A program made the position numbers and the translations under genes. Shown piece after piece: positions 1 to 10,882 of a DNA stretch of 64,000 nucleotides. The DNA is from Angomonas ambiguus (lineage: Eukaryota > Euglenozoa > Kinetoplastea > Trypanosomatida > Trypanosomatidae), in NCBI GenBank assembly GCA_019695575.1, contig JADNSB010000028.1:1-64000 (forward strand), read 5' to 3'. Numbering within the stretch: position 1 is the stretch's first letter; each line of letters opens with the position of its first letter. The notes under the pieces were generated by a model. That model was not told the DNA's origin, searched no databases, and saw only the letters and a list, made by a program, of their open reading frames with translations.

Positions 1-2300
1 AGGAAGCAAAAAGAGTGGTATCCGTAACGTTCCTAAGCGGATAAAACCCCTCATATGATTGACTACTTTACCTTCACCCTTTTTTTCTTTTTAATAGGTT
101 CCTAACTCGCACTAACAGTTAAAAAAAGTAGTCAAAGTTCCGGCGTCTCCTTCCTTACGCCGGTTCAAAGCACCATTTATCCTCCAGGTCCAGACATTTC
201 TTGGGTGACCACCCACGTCTTACCCTATACCCACACTACTCTATAAAACACTTTTCCCTTCAAACTACTCCCTTCTTTTCTACTGGAGCAAAAGATTCCC
301 TAATGTGCAGGTCCTTGCTTATAGAAGTTCTATCTGATCACTAAACCGTTGCGAAAAGCAGGTCACTTTGCGCATCAAGTGAAATCACCTGGCACTCCGG
401 TGCCCTGACCCCAACACCCACACGAATCTTCACTGTGCTATATCAACGTTTCCATTTTCCAGAATCCTTAGAAAAACAATACTCCCTATCAATGCATAGA
501 TAAAATTATTGGAAGTGATAAAATTATTGGAAGAGGTAAATTCTGTGAGTAGAGAAGCACATTCGTACGTTCTTGGTCCTGTCCGACGCACCAAATCATC
601 CACAGTATATACAGGTAAAAAAAAGAAGCAATTGAGCAAACTATAAAACCACATAGAAATCCACTTCAATAGACTAATTTCCTGAAGAACCCTTTAAAGA
701 GTGATACCTTCAGAGAATCAGTCCACGTTTAACAATAAGAGTAGCATCACACTCCATGAAGATAGGGTACGACTTTGTACAAAGAACTAAAAAGTACTAA
801 TAACGAACAACATGGGTTCCTCCACTTTCTTCGAAGAAACTCCGTCATAAAATTCACTACACTGAGAAAAAACGCGACAGGACAACTAAAATGAAGAACT
901 TAAGAGCACTGTACTAAAGACTATAGAAGAAATTTCTCCTCCACCAGGAGTGCTACACCCCTGCACTTGAACAACGCCTCAAACAGTTTCACCACGTTTT
1001 CTTCTGAAGTTGTTAGTTTGTCCTAATTACATACCTCTAAAAATGTTTCCTTATCATTCTCCATAGTTCATCTAAACCAATACCTTTCCTCTGCTTTACT
1101 ACCAAATGGTAAGGCCAAAAGAAGTGGGGATCTGCTCGTCACACGCTAGTTCCGTTGATTAAATGGGAAACTTGAGGTAAAGCTTCTAAAAATAACCACT
1201 TCTAAATCCTTTTTTGAATCGGCTAATAACCTTAAAAATAACTTACAACTTTTCCAATTAACTTTCCTACTAACAGAGTTAATACATATTCCATGAAACT
1301 GGACGTACGGTGAATTGTCAGCAAATGGAACGTCGGTTTATAGGAGACCATGGACCGTTACTCCGATGAATCCGGTTTCAACCAGTGAACCAAGTGGTTC
1401 CGCTGGAGTGATCTAGATTATGGAATGTGACTGTCGTTGCCTCCCCAAACACATCTGATAGAAGCCAAGGATGGGCAGACATTCACCCGAAAGTATCCCC
1501 CAGAGACAAACAAGAACCTACAGTTGGGTTTGGTTTCCCCCCCGTCATCCGCTGGGTGAAACCCCTTTCGCTCCTGGCCGGGCCAACCAATTGAACTGTA
1601 AAATCAAATAGCGAAACCACACTCAAGTTTCTCAGTCATACTGTAGAAGTTTTCTTCACTCAAACCACGATCAGTGTGACGGCATGACCCATATTCGCCA
1701 TCGAGGTGGCCCTTGGAAAGGTCACCAGTGTCGGTATTTCCTCCGGTGGCATTGGGGGGCCCCGTCGCGTCATGTGGACCATGAGCTCATCTGACCAAAT
1801 GTTTCGCTGTTGGGCCACCGTGGATGTGGTAGGCTGTGAGGTCTCTACCGCAATGAAAAACGTGCTGGATATCGCCTCGGGTGTGGCGAAAGGAATGGGT
1901 CAAGGCCTCAACGCGAGGGCCACCCTTATCCCCCGAATTCCTCTCAAAACGTGATATACTCTGAAAAACAAACGGGGTTTTCGAGTCCCGCTGCCCTCGT
2001 GCAGCAAGCCGCTGGACCTGCACTCGAAGTCTTCAGAAATAAAGCTATTCGAGACTGACTCGATGGCGCCAGAACAGCACCCATAACGTGGTTCCAGCCG
2101 ACGAGATGCACCAATCGACAGTAAAATTCACCGTGAAGATTGTACTTCAATGCTACGCAGAAGTAGCTTGAAAACCGTGAAGACAACAAAACGTATAGCG
2201 AGCAACCTTTTATTCTTTCGTGTGTGTTTACGTTCGCGTGTATGCGCCCTTGCTTCCTTGTGACGTTAAAAACCTCTTTCTCCCCCTTCTTAGCCCCGCA
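1..2300. other. Gene-free region, left half of a probable strand-switch region
   Basis: I find no convincing gene here. The open frames are short, overlap on opposite strands and resemble nothing I know. Over roughly the first 1.5 kb the + strand carries more C than G; my hand count of 61-120, 181-300 gives about 59 C to 17 G. The minus strand is therefore the G/T-rich one. Composition becomes mixed at about 1.69-2.3 kb, where an 82-codon frame (1706-1954, opening with TTG) is probably chance. A minus-strand transcription unit to the left of the window is an inference from the skew only. Confidence 0.45.
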
Positions 2301-2439
2301 GCTGCCTCGTTTGCAAGTGGGGCGGGCGGGCTCCTGTGGGGGGCCGCCCGCCGCCCGGAGCACCTCAAAAAATACCCGCGCTCCTGTGTTTTTGAAAGCC
2401 GTCCGGGGTTTCTTTTGCGTTAACCCCCCACTCGTTTAA

Positions 2440-3560
2440 CCACAGTTGGGTGGGTTTTAATTCTCGAGCGGTTTTCTTTTGGAACTAATTTATTCTGGGT
2501 TGTTTTTTCGCCTGTCACCCACATGCCGGCGGCTTGGTTTTTAGTTCTGGTTTTTGTTTTGGGGTGGGCTTTGGGTTCAGCGTCCCTTGATGTTAGTACG
2601 GTGGCGGTTTTGGAAAGGGGAAAAAATGATTTGCCCACGTTGGTTCTTTGCGGGAAAGATTGGTGGTGTGGGAGGTGGTTTTTGCGTGCGCTGGGGCGGG
2701 GTGTCTCGTCGGGGTGGGGGTCCCGGGGCGCGCATTTCTTTCGCCCCCTCCGGGGTCTAACTATTTCCTTAAAAGTCGTTGTGCGCCATGGTTTTTGGGG
2801 TTGGAGAACTTCGGGTTGTTGTCGTGAAACTCCGTTCCCCGCTTTGGCCTTCGGTCGGCGCGAGTGTCCTTGAGGGTTTTGTTGGCGGCTGCCCCGTTTC
2901 GGGGGGTTTTCCGCGGGCGGGCAAACAAACCGTCTTCCGTTCCAAAGGAAAAAGATGTCCTGTGCGCCAGGAAAGTGTCTGGGAAGGAAAACGGGTCACG
3001 GAATAGTTTTCTTGCAAGTTTGGGTTAACTGCTGTGACCTCAGGGAAAACCCCTTGGGCGCTGCTTTTCTGGAAGGGGGTGCTTTCTTCGTCGGGAGCGT
3101 GTGCCCCCCTCCCTTCCCGTCAACCTAAAGGGTTTGTGCTGATATTTGGTCTGTCAAAGAGTATTGGTTCCTTTTTTATTTTGGTGTTGTTTTACGGCGT
3201 CCGTCACGTTCATGCGGTGGGATGCCTGGCATGTTTTTTTCCGCCCGTCTACTACCTCTTTCCCCAGTTGTATCTTGCGGCTTCCCCCATATGGCCATGT
3301 GAGTGTTTTCCCCCTTCTGGTTGGATTTCTGGTTTCTACCGAAAGTCTACTCCGGTGGTGGGCTGGGAACTTTTTTGTCGGTTGTTTTACTTGTGGGGGT
3401 CACTTGCTGGGGTTTGGGGTGCGTGGTGTTCCTGCCTTGCCTCGAAGGGCTGGATCGGCCTGTCGGGGTGGCGGAAGCTGGCGCTACGGTCATCTTCCTC
3501 TGTTGGTCAACGTTGCCTATATCTCAAAAACAGTTTTCCCTCTCCTTTTCTTTTTTCTAT
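2440..3560 (+). promoter_or_regulatory. G/T-rich block, candidate Pol II transcription start region
   Basis: The + strand is strongly G/T-rich with G runs and few A residues; over 2521-2700 I count about 71 G to 24 C. It directly precedes the first gene of a long + strand array. In Trypanosoma brucei, GT-rich DNA at transcription start regions directs Pol II initiation and H2A.Z deposition, so this is a good candidate for such a region. Because every stop codon contains A, this composition leaves long open frames in several registers (for example 3034-3570 and 3146-3736), which I take as artefacts. The function is inferred from composition and position. Confidence 0.55.
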
Positions 3561-3860
3561 TAGTGATTAATGGATTACCAGTTTTTAGACGCGGGTTTCG
3601 TCTTCCCAGTAGTGTGTCTAGTTCTCTCAGTAATTTTAAGCTACGGTTTATGGGCTGCGCTCTTGTCAAGAAGACCTCCAGGGAACTCAATTTTAAAGTC
3701 GATACACCCCCCGTCAAAACAAACCCACCCCTGTGATTTCTATAAGTGATAATTTGAGAGGTACAATAAATTTTTGTTTTTTCACCATTTTGTCTGTATG
3801 CACTATATGTACAGAATTCTAACCATTCTTTCCACATCTTCTTTATTTTAGTTTTATCGA

Positions 3861-4751
3861 ATGCGCAGGTTGTTCTCTTCCCGCTGCAACACGTTGTGCT
3901 CGGTTGCCTTTATATCGAATACTCATACGTTACTGTCTTCAAATGACCCAGAAGAAAGTGAGCGTGAAAAGGCACTGAGAAACAAAATTCTTGAGAAATA
4001 CAAAGGTATGCCATTCCCCGAGATGCAGAACCCAGAATACGGAAGTTTTGCAACACAGGGCCCTGCTGCAACGGCTGCCGGTCAAGGGGCTGCCAGTCAA
4101 GCGACTTTTGGGGGGTTTCCACAAGGACCCAAACCAAAAGTCGACTGGCTTATGCTGTTTACCGGTTGTGTCATTGTGTACTTTTCAGGCAAAATTATGT
4201 TACAACAAATGAACCGTGGAGTGGACGATCTTGATATGCCCTTGTGGATCGGAAGCATTTATCTCCAGACACAACATATTATGTTTAACATTCAATTTGA
4301 TAAGGAAACGAGAGAGCAGCTCAAGAAGGAGTTCCATGAAGTGAGAATGACTAATCTTCAAAATTTGCAACCCCCACAAAGTTTCTTTGACTTCGTCAGA
4401 TATAAGAGACCTGAATTCGGATCAGGCCGGCTATATAACGCCCAGACGGTGTCCGATGCATTAATGCAATCATTGTGCTCCACTGACTCGCGAGCTCTAA
4501 TGCAATTTGTGAGAGCTGTCCAACAATCTTTGCAGATAAGAGGTGGAACACCTGAATCTCGACTGGATGATTTCATGTCCCGAATCAACTCTTTACCGGG
4601 TATGAGTTACTCCCCGCCTGTTGGAGCCAACCGACTTCCTACTGCAAATGTATGGCCTACCAACCCAACAAACAATTTGCAGGGCAATCCACCACCTACT
4701 TCTGTGAACACAAGCACTGAGGGTTCAGCTGGCTCGGTTCCGTTTTCCTAG
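3861..4751 (+). CDS. Probable mitochondrial single-pass membrane protein, unknown function
   Basis: This 296-residue protein begins MRRLFSSRCNTLCSV, a basic, Ser-rich stretch that fits a mitochondrial presequence. A Gly/Ala/Gln-rich linker follows at about 60-90, then one strong membrane segment at about 95-114 (WLMLFTGCVIVYFSGKIML). The remaining 180 residues are soluble, with a helical middle and a Pro/Asn/Ser-rich tail. I do not recognise a family. It is the first gene after the G/T-rich block. A pyrimidine tract ending in AG at 3850-3851 lies ten bases before the ATG, a likely trans-splice site. Presequence and membrane segment are seen in the sequence; the location is inferred. Confidence 0.75.
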   Translation: MRRLFSSRCNTLCSVAFISNTHTLLSSNDPEESEREKALRNKILEKYKGMPFPEMQNPEYGSFATQGPAATAAGQGAASQATFGGFPQGPKPKVDWLMLFTGCVIVYFSGKIMLQQMNRGVDDLDMPLWIGSIYLQTQHIMFNIQFDKETREQLKKEFHEVRMTNLQNLQPPQSFFDFVRYKRPEFGSGRLYNAQTVSDALMQSLCSTDSRALMQFVRAVQQSLQIRGGTPESRLDDFMSRINSLPGMSYSPPVGANRLPTANVWPTNPTNNLQGNPPPTSVNTSTEGSAGSVPFS

Positions 4752-4938
4752 TTTTTTTTTTTATTATTACATAGTACTTTCACAAACTCAGCCTTCTACA
4801 TTTACCAAATGTAAGCAAATATTCTTTTGAATGGAATGTTTCCTGAGTAATTGTCTTTTTTTTTTTTTAGTGTGAGTGTGTTAGTTTTTTCTCCCTTTCT
4901 TGTGTTTTAGTCTGGTAGTTTTATGAGTTTAGCCACCT

Positions 4939-5454
4939 ATGTCAGGTAGTATTTCTCACGTATCTCACGACAAAGTCGCGGAATTGAAGGAAACCTTCTC
5001 TCTTCTTGATCCTAGTGGAGAGGGAGTTGTTGATATGGTTCAGATCAGGCAAGTGTTTAAATTAATCGTAAATATGAGTGACGAATCGTTTGATAGCTTA
5101 TTAAAAGAAGCACAAATGGAAAATTTTGAATCCATCACTTTTGCACAATTTTTCGTTCTAGTTTCCAAGGTAAAAGGTATGGCTGCTGTTACCATAACCC
5201 CCGAACAAAGAGTCAGGGACCTTCCTAGTGCGTCTGATATTTTCATTCCCTTCGACAAGGAAAAGACAGGCTATGTTGACGAGTCTGTTTTCTTCTCAAT
5301 TCTAGCTGAGAAAGGAGAGAGGCTCACAGAAGAAGAGTGCCTGGCACTGAAAACCAGGCTTGAGCGCGCAGGATATTTACTTTACGGGAAAGTCCAGTAT
5401 CGAGCTTTCTTTACAAACCTGCTAGGTACGGATTATGACACTCCCCTGATATAA
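4939..5454 (+). CDS. EF-hand (calmodulin-like) protein, degenerate calcium loops
   Basis: This 171-residue protein has the two-lobed layout of the calmodulin/centrin/light-chain superfamily. The first loop (DPSGEGVVDMVQ, about residues 24-35) keeps the central Gly but has Gln in place of the final Glu. The second lobe has a loop starting DKEKTGYVD with poor ligands. Calcium binding is therefore doubtful. The C-terminal lobe, with GERLTEEE, loosely resembles EFCAB2/DRC8 of the axonemal dynein regulatory complex; that is only a suggestion. The ATG at 4939 lies inside a short upstream frame opening with ATG at 4923, which could lower translation if the messenger includes it. Confidence 0.7.
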   Translation: MSGSISHVSHDKVAELKETFSLLDPSGEGVVDMVQIRQVFKLIVNMSDESFDSLLKEAQMENFESITFAQFFVLVSKVKGMAAVTITPEQRVRDLPSASDIFIPFDKEKTGYVDESVFFSILAEKGERLTEEECLALKTRLERAGYLLYGKVQYRAFFTNLLGTDYDTPLI

Positions 5455-5545
5455 TGTATATTATACACGTGTACTTGCGTATCCTTCAAACAGTGAAAAA
5501 TGGTACTTAAGACACCGATCTACATACACATTGTGACGTACTAAT

Positions 5546-5581
5546 TCTTTCCTTTTCCTCTTTCCCCCCTTTTGCTTAAAG
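5546..5581 (+). promoter_or_regulatory. Polypyrimidine tract and AG, likely trans-splice acceptor of ABCE1
   Basis: A run of about 30 mostly C and T bases is followed by AG at 5580-5581, with the ATG at 5602. This is the usual spliced-leader addition signal in kinetoplastids. It is given as the clearest example; most other genes in the window have a similar tract. It fits a 5' UTR of about 20 bases after the leader. Confidence 0.55.
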
Positions 5582-5601
5582 TATTGTGATTTTGTCTTAA
5601 A

Positions 5602-7554
5602 ATGCCTCCCAAGAGAAACACCGAGGAGCAGTCTAAACTGACCCGAATTGCTATTGTTAATGCAGATCGGTGCAAGCCCAAGAAATGCTCCCTTGAGTGT
5701 CATAAGTGCTGCCCTGTTGTACTTCAGGGAAAGTTATGTATTGAAGTTAATCATCAAAGTATAATTTCTAAAATTTCCGAGGAACTCTGTATTGGTTGCG
5801 GTCTGTGTGTAAAGAAATGTCCGTACGATGCGATTCGAATTATTAACCTTCCCTCCAATCTGGAGAAAGACACTGTCCATCGTTATGGTCCGAACAGTTT
5901 TAAATTGCACCGACTTCCATTGCCACGCCCTGGTCAAGTTTTGGGCTTGGTTGGTGCCAATGGTACGGGTAAATCAACTGCACTCTCTATCTTAAATGGA
6001 AAAGTACAACCTAATTTAGGAAGGTACAAGGACTCACCGGATTGGGACGAAATTTTAAAGTATTTCCGAGGGTCTGAGCATCAGGCATATTTTCAACGCC
6101 TTCGTGATGAGAAATTAAAAGTTGTTACCAAACCTCAGTACGTCGATAAAATTCCCAAATCAACGAAGGGTACTGTTGGGGACCTACTATCAAAAGTGGA
6201 TACAGATAACAAAAAGGAGAGCATAATGGAGATAATGGACCTGAAAAATGTCACAGACAGATCCTTAGAACAGCTTTCGGGTGGGGAACTTCAGCGTTTC
6301 GCTATCGCGGCTCTGTGCGTTCGGGAGGCAGCTGTTTACATGTTTGACGAACCGTCTAGTTATCTGGATGTGCGACAGAGAATCTCTGCGGCCCAAGTAA
6401 TCCGCTCGGTTCTGACTGAAACAAATTATGTCATTGTCGTAGAGCATGACTTATCTATTGTCGATTATATGTCCGATTTTGTGTGCGTCTTATATGGAGT
6501 TCCAGGTATTTACGGTATTGTTACAATGCCATATGGCGTCCGTGAAGGTATTAATATCTTCCTTGACGGCTTCGTTCCGACTGAAAATCTTCGGTTCCGT
6601 GAAGAGGGCTTAACATTTCACATTACAGAGGATGTAGAGGAAACCACTACCAAAAAGCGTGCTGGTACTTATAATTACCCAGCAATGACGAAGAATCTCG
6701 GCCCTTTTACTCTTACAGTGAATGAAGGTTCATTCGCCGATTCTGAAATCATTGTCTTATTGGGCGAAAACGGCTGCGGCAAAACGACACTTATCCGTAT
6801 GCTAGCAGGTCATCTGAAACCCGACAACAACGTAGAAGTTCCTCAGCTGAGCATAAGTTACAAGCCCCAAAAAATTGCTCCGAAGTTTCAGGGTACCGTG
6901 AGGGATCTCTTGCAGACTAAAATATATGAAATGTTCAGTCACCCACAGTTCCAAACAGATGTGCTAAAGCCCTTGACAATAGAGGAGCTTTTGGACCAAG
7001 AGGTTCAAAATCTTTCCGGTGGTCAACTGCAGCGTGTCGGCCTATGTATTGCTCTCGGAACTCCCGCGAATATTTACCTAATTGATGAACCCAGTGCCTA
7101 TCTCGACTCCGATCAGCGTATCATAGCTTCCAAAGTTATTAAGCGGTTTATTTTGCACAGCAAAAAGTCTGCTTTTATTGTGGAACATGACTTTATCATG
7201 GCGACTTATCTCGCAGATAAGGTCATTGTGTACGATGGTACACCAGCAGTGAGCTGCACTGCCAACGCTCCCAGTGACCTTCTTGGGGGAATGAATAAGT
7301 TCCTTAAGAGTCTCAATATCACTTTCCGCCGGGATCCTTCTAATTTCAGACCTCGTATCAATAAACTCGATTCTGTAAAGGACAGAGAGCAAAAGGAAAG
7401 CGGAAACTACTTTTACATGACAGAACCGACAATTGATCCTAAGGCTCCAAAGAAGGATGACGAGTCAGATGAGGACAAGAAGCCTGAGAAGCACGACAAC
7501 AAGCATAAACATGGAAAGAAAGGTAAGAAAAAGACAGACGAAGACGAAGATTAA
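5602..7554 (+). CDS. ABCE1: ABCE1/RLI1 ribosome-recycling ATPase
   Basis: ABCE1 splits ribosomal subunits after termination and aids initiation, in the cytosol. The N-terminal Fe-S domain keeps all eight cluster cysteines: C24, C29, C33, C37 and C63, C66, C69, C73. An additional C36 stands where human has Ser. The first nucleotide-binding domain has Walker [13 protein letters not shown] (about 115-126), signature LSGGELQRF and Walker B with DEPSSYLD. The second has [20 protein letters not shown] and DEPSAYLD. At 650 residues it is longer than the usual roughly 600. The extra is a highly charged Lys/Asp/Glu/His tail from about residue 610. It is one of the most confident calls here. Confidence 0.97.
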   Translation: MPPKRNTEEQSKLTRIAIVNADRCKPKKCSLECHKCCPVVLQGKLCIEVNHQSIISKISEELCIGCGLCVKKCPYDAIRIINLPSNLEKDTVHRYGPNSFKLHRLPLPRPGQVLGLVGANGTGKSTALSILNGKVQPNLGRYKDSPDWDEILKYFRGSEHQAYFQRLRDEKLKVVTKPQYVDKIPKSTKGTVGDLLSKVDTDNKKESIMEIMDLKNVTDRSLEQLSGGELQRFAIAALCVREAAVYMFDEPSSYLDVRQRISAAQVIRSVLTETNYVIVVEHDLSIVDYMSDFVCVLYGVPGIYGIVTMPYGVREGINIFLDGFVPTENLRFREEGLTFHITEDVEETTTKKRAGTYNYPAMTKNLGPFTLTVNEGSFADSEIIVLLGENGCGKTTLIRMLAGHLKPDNNVEVPQLSISYKPQKIAPKFQGTVRDLLQTKIYEMFSHPQFQTDVLKPLTIEELLDQEVQNLSGGQLQRVGLCIALGTPANIYLIDEPSAYLDSDQRIIASKVIKRFILHSKKSAFIVEHDFIMATYLADKVIVYDGTPAVSCTANAPSDLLGGMNKFLKSLNITFRRDPSNFRPRINKLDSVKDREQKESGNYFYMTEPTIDPKAPKKDDESDEDKKPEKHDNKHKHGKKGKKKTDEDED

Positions 7555-7803
7555 AAGCCCCCCTTTTACTTCCCCCCCTTTTTTTTTAAATCCCAGTCAC
7601 CTTATAAGATGAAAGAAATTCTCTTTTTTTTTCTTTAACTTCTACTTTTTTTTTTTTTAATAATATAATAACTTAATTCCCTTATATAAGCTAATCTGTT
7701 TTTCTTTTACTTTGTAGAAAGTTAATACACTACCGCTTGACTCTCCAGGGTTTTACCCTCCTTGAATTTTTCTCCCCTCTTCCCTTTCGTTTCTAAAGGA
7801 ATT

Positions 7804-9516
7804 ATGCAAGAACAAGAACTTATCGCCGTTAGAATCAAGGACGGCATTTTTGCGGGCAATATTGCCGCAGCAGAAGATCGCGAGTTTATTGGAATGAATA
7901 AAATAACTCATATCATCAACTGCGCTGGAGGAGAGGTAGCGGATTACTTTATCGGTGATCCAGAGCTCAAGTATCTCTCATTTCCTTGGAAGGATACTGG
8001 CTCTGTTTGCACCACTGTTCTTTTCGATTTGGCTGACGAGAATATCAAGAAAGCGATCGCATTCATTGATGAAGCTGCCGCTTCCGGGAATTGTATTTTG
8101 ATCCACAGTGTCTACGGCGTTTCAAGATGCGCCGCTCTTATATGTGCTTACTTTATAATGAAGTACGGCTGGAAACTAGAAAATGCATTATCTTTCTTAG
8201 AAATGGCACATCCTGATGTGTCGATAAAACCTCATTTTTTACGTCAACTTCGTACATTCGCGAAAAGGCACTTGGTGGATCGGGATATTTTTGACAAGAC
8301 AATCGACGATTCCAACTTTGGACTTGACAATGATCAATGGATGCTCCGCAACACTCTGTTAAATGGTTTGGCCTACGAAGAGCAGCAGGCGAATGAATTA
8401 TTTAAACAGTGTTCCGCCAAGATAGATGTTGGCTCGCGCAAAGCTAAAAAGAAGCCGGGTCACATCACGTTTGTGGACACGAATAAGGGCACGGAGGTCA
8501 ATTCGAGTGCTACCACCCCTGTTATTAACGTTGTGCCGGTCCACCATGTCGATCCAAATTCAAAGACCCCTGGTTTTGTCGGAAGCCAAGGGCCTGTTGC
8601 ACTCCGTTCCGGTCGTCGTTCACCTAGTATCCTCAGTCGGAGCACCTCTCCGTGTCCTTACCGACTTGAGTCGGACCCCGAAACGAATCCTAAGGGAAGG
8701 CAACAACTTTCCGTGACTCCCGGCAGCACCCCTGCGGTAGAAACCAAACAGATTATGGGTAGCAGTGCGAGACCGTCAGTGGAACGGAATTCCTCCAATG
8801 CCACCAGCATTCCAGTCACCGTTCGCCCAGCTGTAAAAGAGAATGCGGACGAAAAAAGTGGCCGGAAATCCGATAGCACTGATTATGCACGTCTGGCCCC
8901 CCCTGTTCATCGTTCTCCGTTCGCACTAAAGTCGGGGAACAAGTACAGAAATGGGTCGCCTCTACCTCTACAGGGAAAGAAGAAGACAACCGGGGTAAAG
9001 AAGAGAAAGGCGTCCCCGGCAGCCCGTTCTCCGTCTTCCTCAGGCTCACCCCGTTCAGCTTCGGCAGGGCCTAGGAGCCCCAGGGGCTCCTCCGCCACCG
9101 CACCACCTAAAACCGTGGTTCGAAATACATCTAGTTACAAGGGGATTGCTCCTTCGCGGACTATTCCCAAACAGGAAACTAGTTCGGTAACATCTGCAGA
9201 ACCTCAACTGAGCTCTGCGAAGCCACGCTCTTCCTCTCTCCGAAGCAATAGTTTGAAAGCGAAAGATCGTACTGCATCCCCCGGGGCCAAGAAAGTCAAA
9301 TCTCGCACAAGTTCCCCCGCGGCCGATCGAACTGTACCCCGCAGCAAACCGCTGACCACGTTAACAAAAACTGGAAGCACATCCTCCCTAAATAGTGCGG
9401 ACAATAACAGTAACAATAGTCCTCGACGCACAGTAGCATCTACTTCAGTCAACTCGGCGGCGACTGTGAAGCGCCAGCCTCCGGCGGTTATTTCCTCCCG
9501 TCGAAAAACCACATAG
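7804..9516 (+). CDS. Inactive dual-specificity phosphatase (pseudophosphatase) with long Ser/Pro-rich tail
   Basis: The first 160 or so residues form a dual-specificity phosphatase fold. The signature loop HCxxGxSR reads HSVYGVSR (residues 101-108): the nucleophilic Cys is Ser, encoded by AGT, while His, Gly and Arg are kept. Such proteins (STYX is the known model) usually bind phosphosites or regulate other proteins rather than hydrolyse. From about residue 200 to the end (570) the chain is disordered, basic and rich in SP and RS pairs, resembling a heavily phosphorylated or cytoskeletal-binding tail. The frame opens further up at 7762 with TTG; I chose the first ATG, 7804. Loss of catalysis is inferred from the motif. 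Confidence 0.85.
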   Translation: MQEQELIAVRIKDGIFAGNIAAAEDREFIGMNKITHIINCAGGEVADYFIGDPELKYLSFPWKDTGSVCTTVLFDLADENIKKAIAFIDEAAASGNCILIHSVYGVSRCAALICAYFIMKYGWKLENALSFLEMAHPDVSIKPHFLRQLRTFAKRHLVDRDIFDKTIDDSNFGLDNDQWMLRNTLLNGLAYEEQQANELFKQCSAKIDVGSRKAKKKPGHITFVDTNKGTEVNSSATTPVINVVPVHHVDPNSKTPGFVGSQGPVALRSGRRSPSILSRSTSPCPYRLESDPETNPKGRQQLSVTPGSTPAVETKQIMGSSARPSVERNSSNATSIPVTVRPAVKENADEKSGRKSDSTDYARLAPPVHRSPFALKSGNKYRNGSPLPLQGKKKTTGVKKRKASPAARSPSSSGSPRSASAGPRSPRGSSATAPPKTVVRNTSSYKGIAPSRTIPKQETSSVTSAEPQLSSAKPRSSSLRSNSLKAKDRTASPGAKKVKSRTSSPAADRTVPRSKPLTTLTKTGSTSSLNSADNNSNNSPRRTVASTSVNSAATVKRQPPAVISSRRKTT

Positions 9517-9919
9517 TTGTATCTCGAGATTTACGTCAATTCCGTAAATGCCGGATAGAGAATGTAATTGAGAATAAATGACAAAAGATAAAGTGAACAT
9601 AAAGTGGTCCCACCATGTATTTGAGCGTTCACTTCCCGGCGGTGGCTTTTTCTTTTATTATTATTCGTTTTCATTTATAGCCGTGTATTAGAAAAACCAT
9701 CTTTACAATTATAGTATCTCTCTTTTTTTTTTAATTACTTTCTATCATAATTATATCCCAGTTTGTAAGAATATATAAATGAACCCCTTTGTGAGAGCGG
9801 AAGAACGAAGGTACTAATTTCAGTTCTCCCTTTTCTCTTTTCATTGCCCTTACACTCCTTTTTTTTTCCCCCCTCTCTTGCCTTTTTTTATTTTACTCTA
9901 TTACCCATTCGAAGGCCTA
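9517..9919. other. Intergenic spacer, 403 bases
   Basis: This spacer is AT-rich with several T-rich tracts, the last at about 9858-9896 before the small gene. I see no RNA gene or repeat. It probably carries the 3' UTR of the phosphatase-like gene and the splice acceptor of the next gene. Confidence 0.5.
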
Positions 9920-10117
9920 ATGCCCACCAGTACTAATTTGAGTAGCATAGTTGTAACGGAAGAAGGGGATTACTTTGATGAGGATCCGACAGCCGGTCGA
10001 GGGATTCCTAGTGACCCACTAGGGACAGATGCGCGACAACCTTTCACTTTTGCCCCTGTTACTAAAAGTCTGCTTGACGCCGTCAAAGCCAGCTGTCAGA
10101 CTGTCGAACCCAACTAG
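9920..10117 (+). CDS. Small acidic protein of 65 residues, unknown
   Basis: The predicted protein is soluble, acidic and has no membrane segment (it starts MPTSTNLSSIVVTEEGDYFD). I do not recognise it. It has the position of a real gene: pyrimidine tract just upstream, its own stop, and about 190 bases to the next ATG. The frame stays open upstream to a TTG at 9878 through the pyrimidine tract, so the ATG at 9920 is the sensible start. Conservation in relatives would settle whether it is translated. Confidence 0.55.
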   Translation: MPTSTNLSSIVVTEEGDYFDEDPTAGRGIPSDPLGTDARQPFTFAPVTKSLLDAVKASCQTVEPN

Positions 10118-10303
10118 TATTTGAACCGAGTACTTACTCTTTAATGCTTATTCTGTAGATTTTTTTCTCTCAACTTTTTTGTGTGTAAGTGGTTCCTTTT
10201 TTTTTTCATCATTTACTAATCCAACTCCTCTTTGTGTTGCACTGTAGAAACTGATACACTCTTCAGATAGAATTTTATTTTACATTTTGTTCCCCAATAG
10301 AGA

Positions 10304-10750
10304 ATGTCGTATCACCCAGCCAAACTCAAGTTTTTCGTGGACAACTCTGACGGAGATCTGGCCAAAAATCAAGAGGCAGCGGAGCAGTTTTGTCTTGCTG
10401 AAGACGATGGAGAGACAAACGAAATGAAATCCTTGATGACACCCTATACTCACTACAGCAGTTTTTGGGGTGTATGTAGGGGGTTTCTTGCCACTCGAGC
10501 AATCTACGCAGAGGAGAGAAGAAAACTGCGCATCACATGGGACAGTAGTGTCACACCTCTTACGTCGAGAACGTTTGTTCGTTATGGATACGCACATATT
10601 TTAGGAGGAACTTTCTCATCGAATATACCTATTATTGGTCCTTACGTTTCTCTCTTTTTTCAGAAAAGAGTGAAGGAGAGCTTCGTGGTCCGCGAGGGAA
10701 GGATCGTGTTCCGCGATTTAGGTTATGTTTGGGGCCTTGCAAAGTTTTAA
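10304..10750 (+). CDS. Hypothetical protein, 148 residues
   Basis: The protein has an acidic N-terminal half and a basic C-terminal half. The C-terminal half includes a mildly hydrophobic, Gly-rich segment (about 97-120, from YAHILGGTFSSNIPIIGPYV) that might be a membrane or lipid-associated helix. There is no clear targeting signal. It sits between the small acidic gene and the histone deacetylase in the + strand array. I do not recognise a family. Confidence 0.65.
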   Translation: MSYHPAKLKFFVDNSDGDLAKNQEAAEQFCLAEDDGETNEMKSLMTPYTHYSSFWGVCRGFLATRAIYAEERRKLRITWDSSVTPLTSRTFVRYGYAHILGGTFSSNIPIIGPYVSLFFQKRVKESFVVREGRIVFRDLGYVWGLAKF

Positions 10751-10882
10751 CTGATGTATTTTCCTTGATTTACCCTTTTTTTTTTCATTTATTAATTGTG
10801 AAGTGTTCTATTCCGTAGTTTGTTTTATCTTGTACTTCCCATGTTTTTTTTTTTAATTTTTTAATGGAGAAAAGAGAGAAAC

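Noticed and set aside
1706-2363. Short open frames on both strands in the strand-switch region
   Set aside because: They overlap each other in antisense, the + strand one opens with TTG, and none gives a recognisable protein.
3034-3736. Overlapping 178- and 196-codon open frames
   Set aside because: They lie in A-poor, G/T-rich DNA where stop codons are rare in all frames. Their translations are rich in Phe, Leu, Gly, Trp and Cys and resemble no family.
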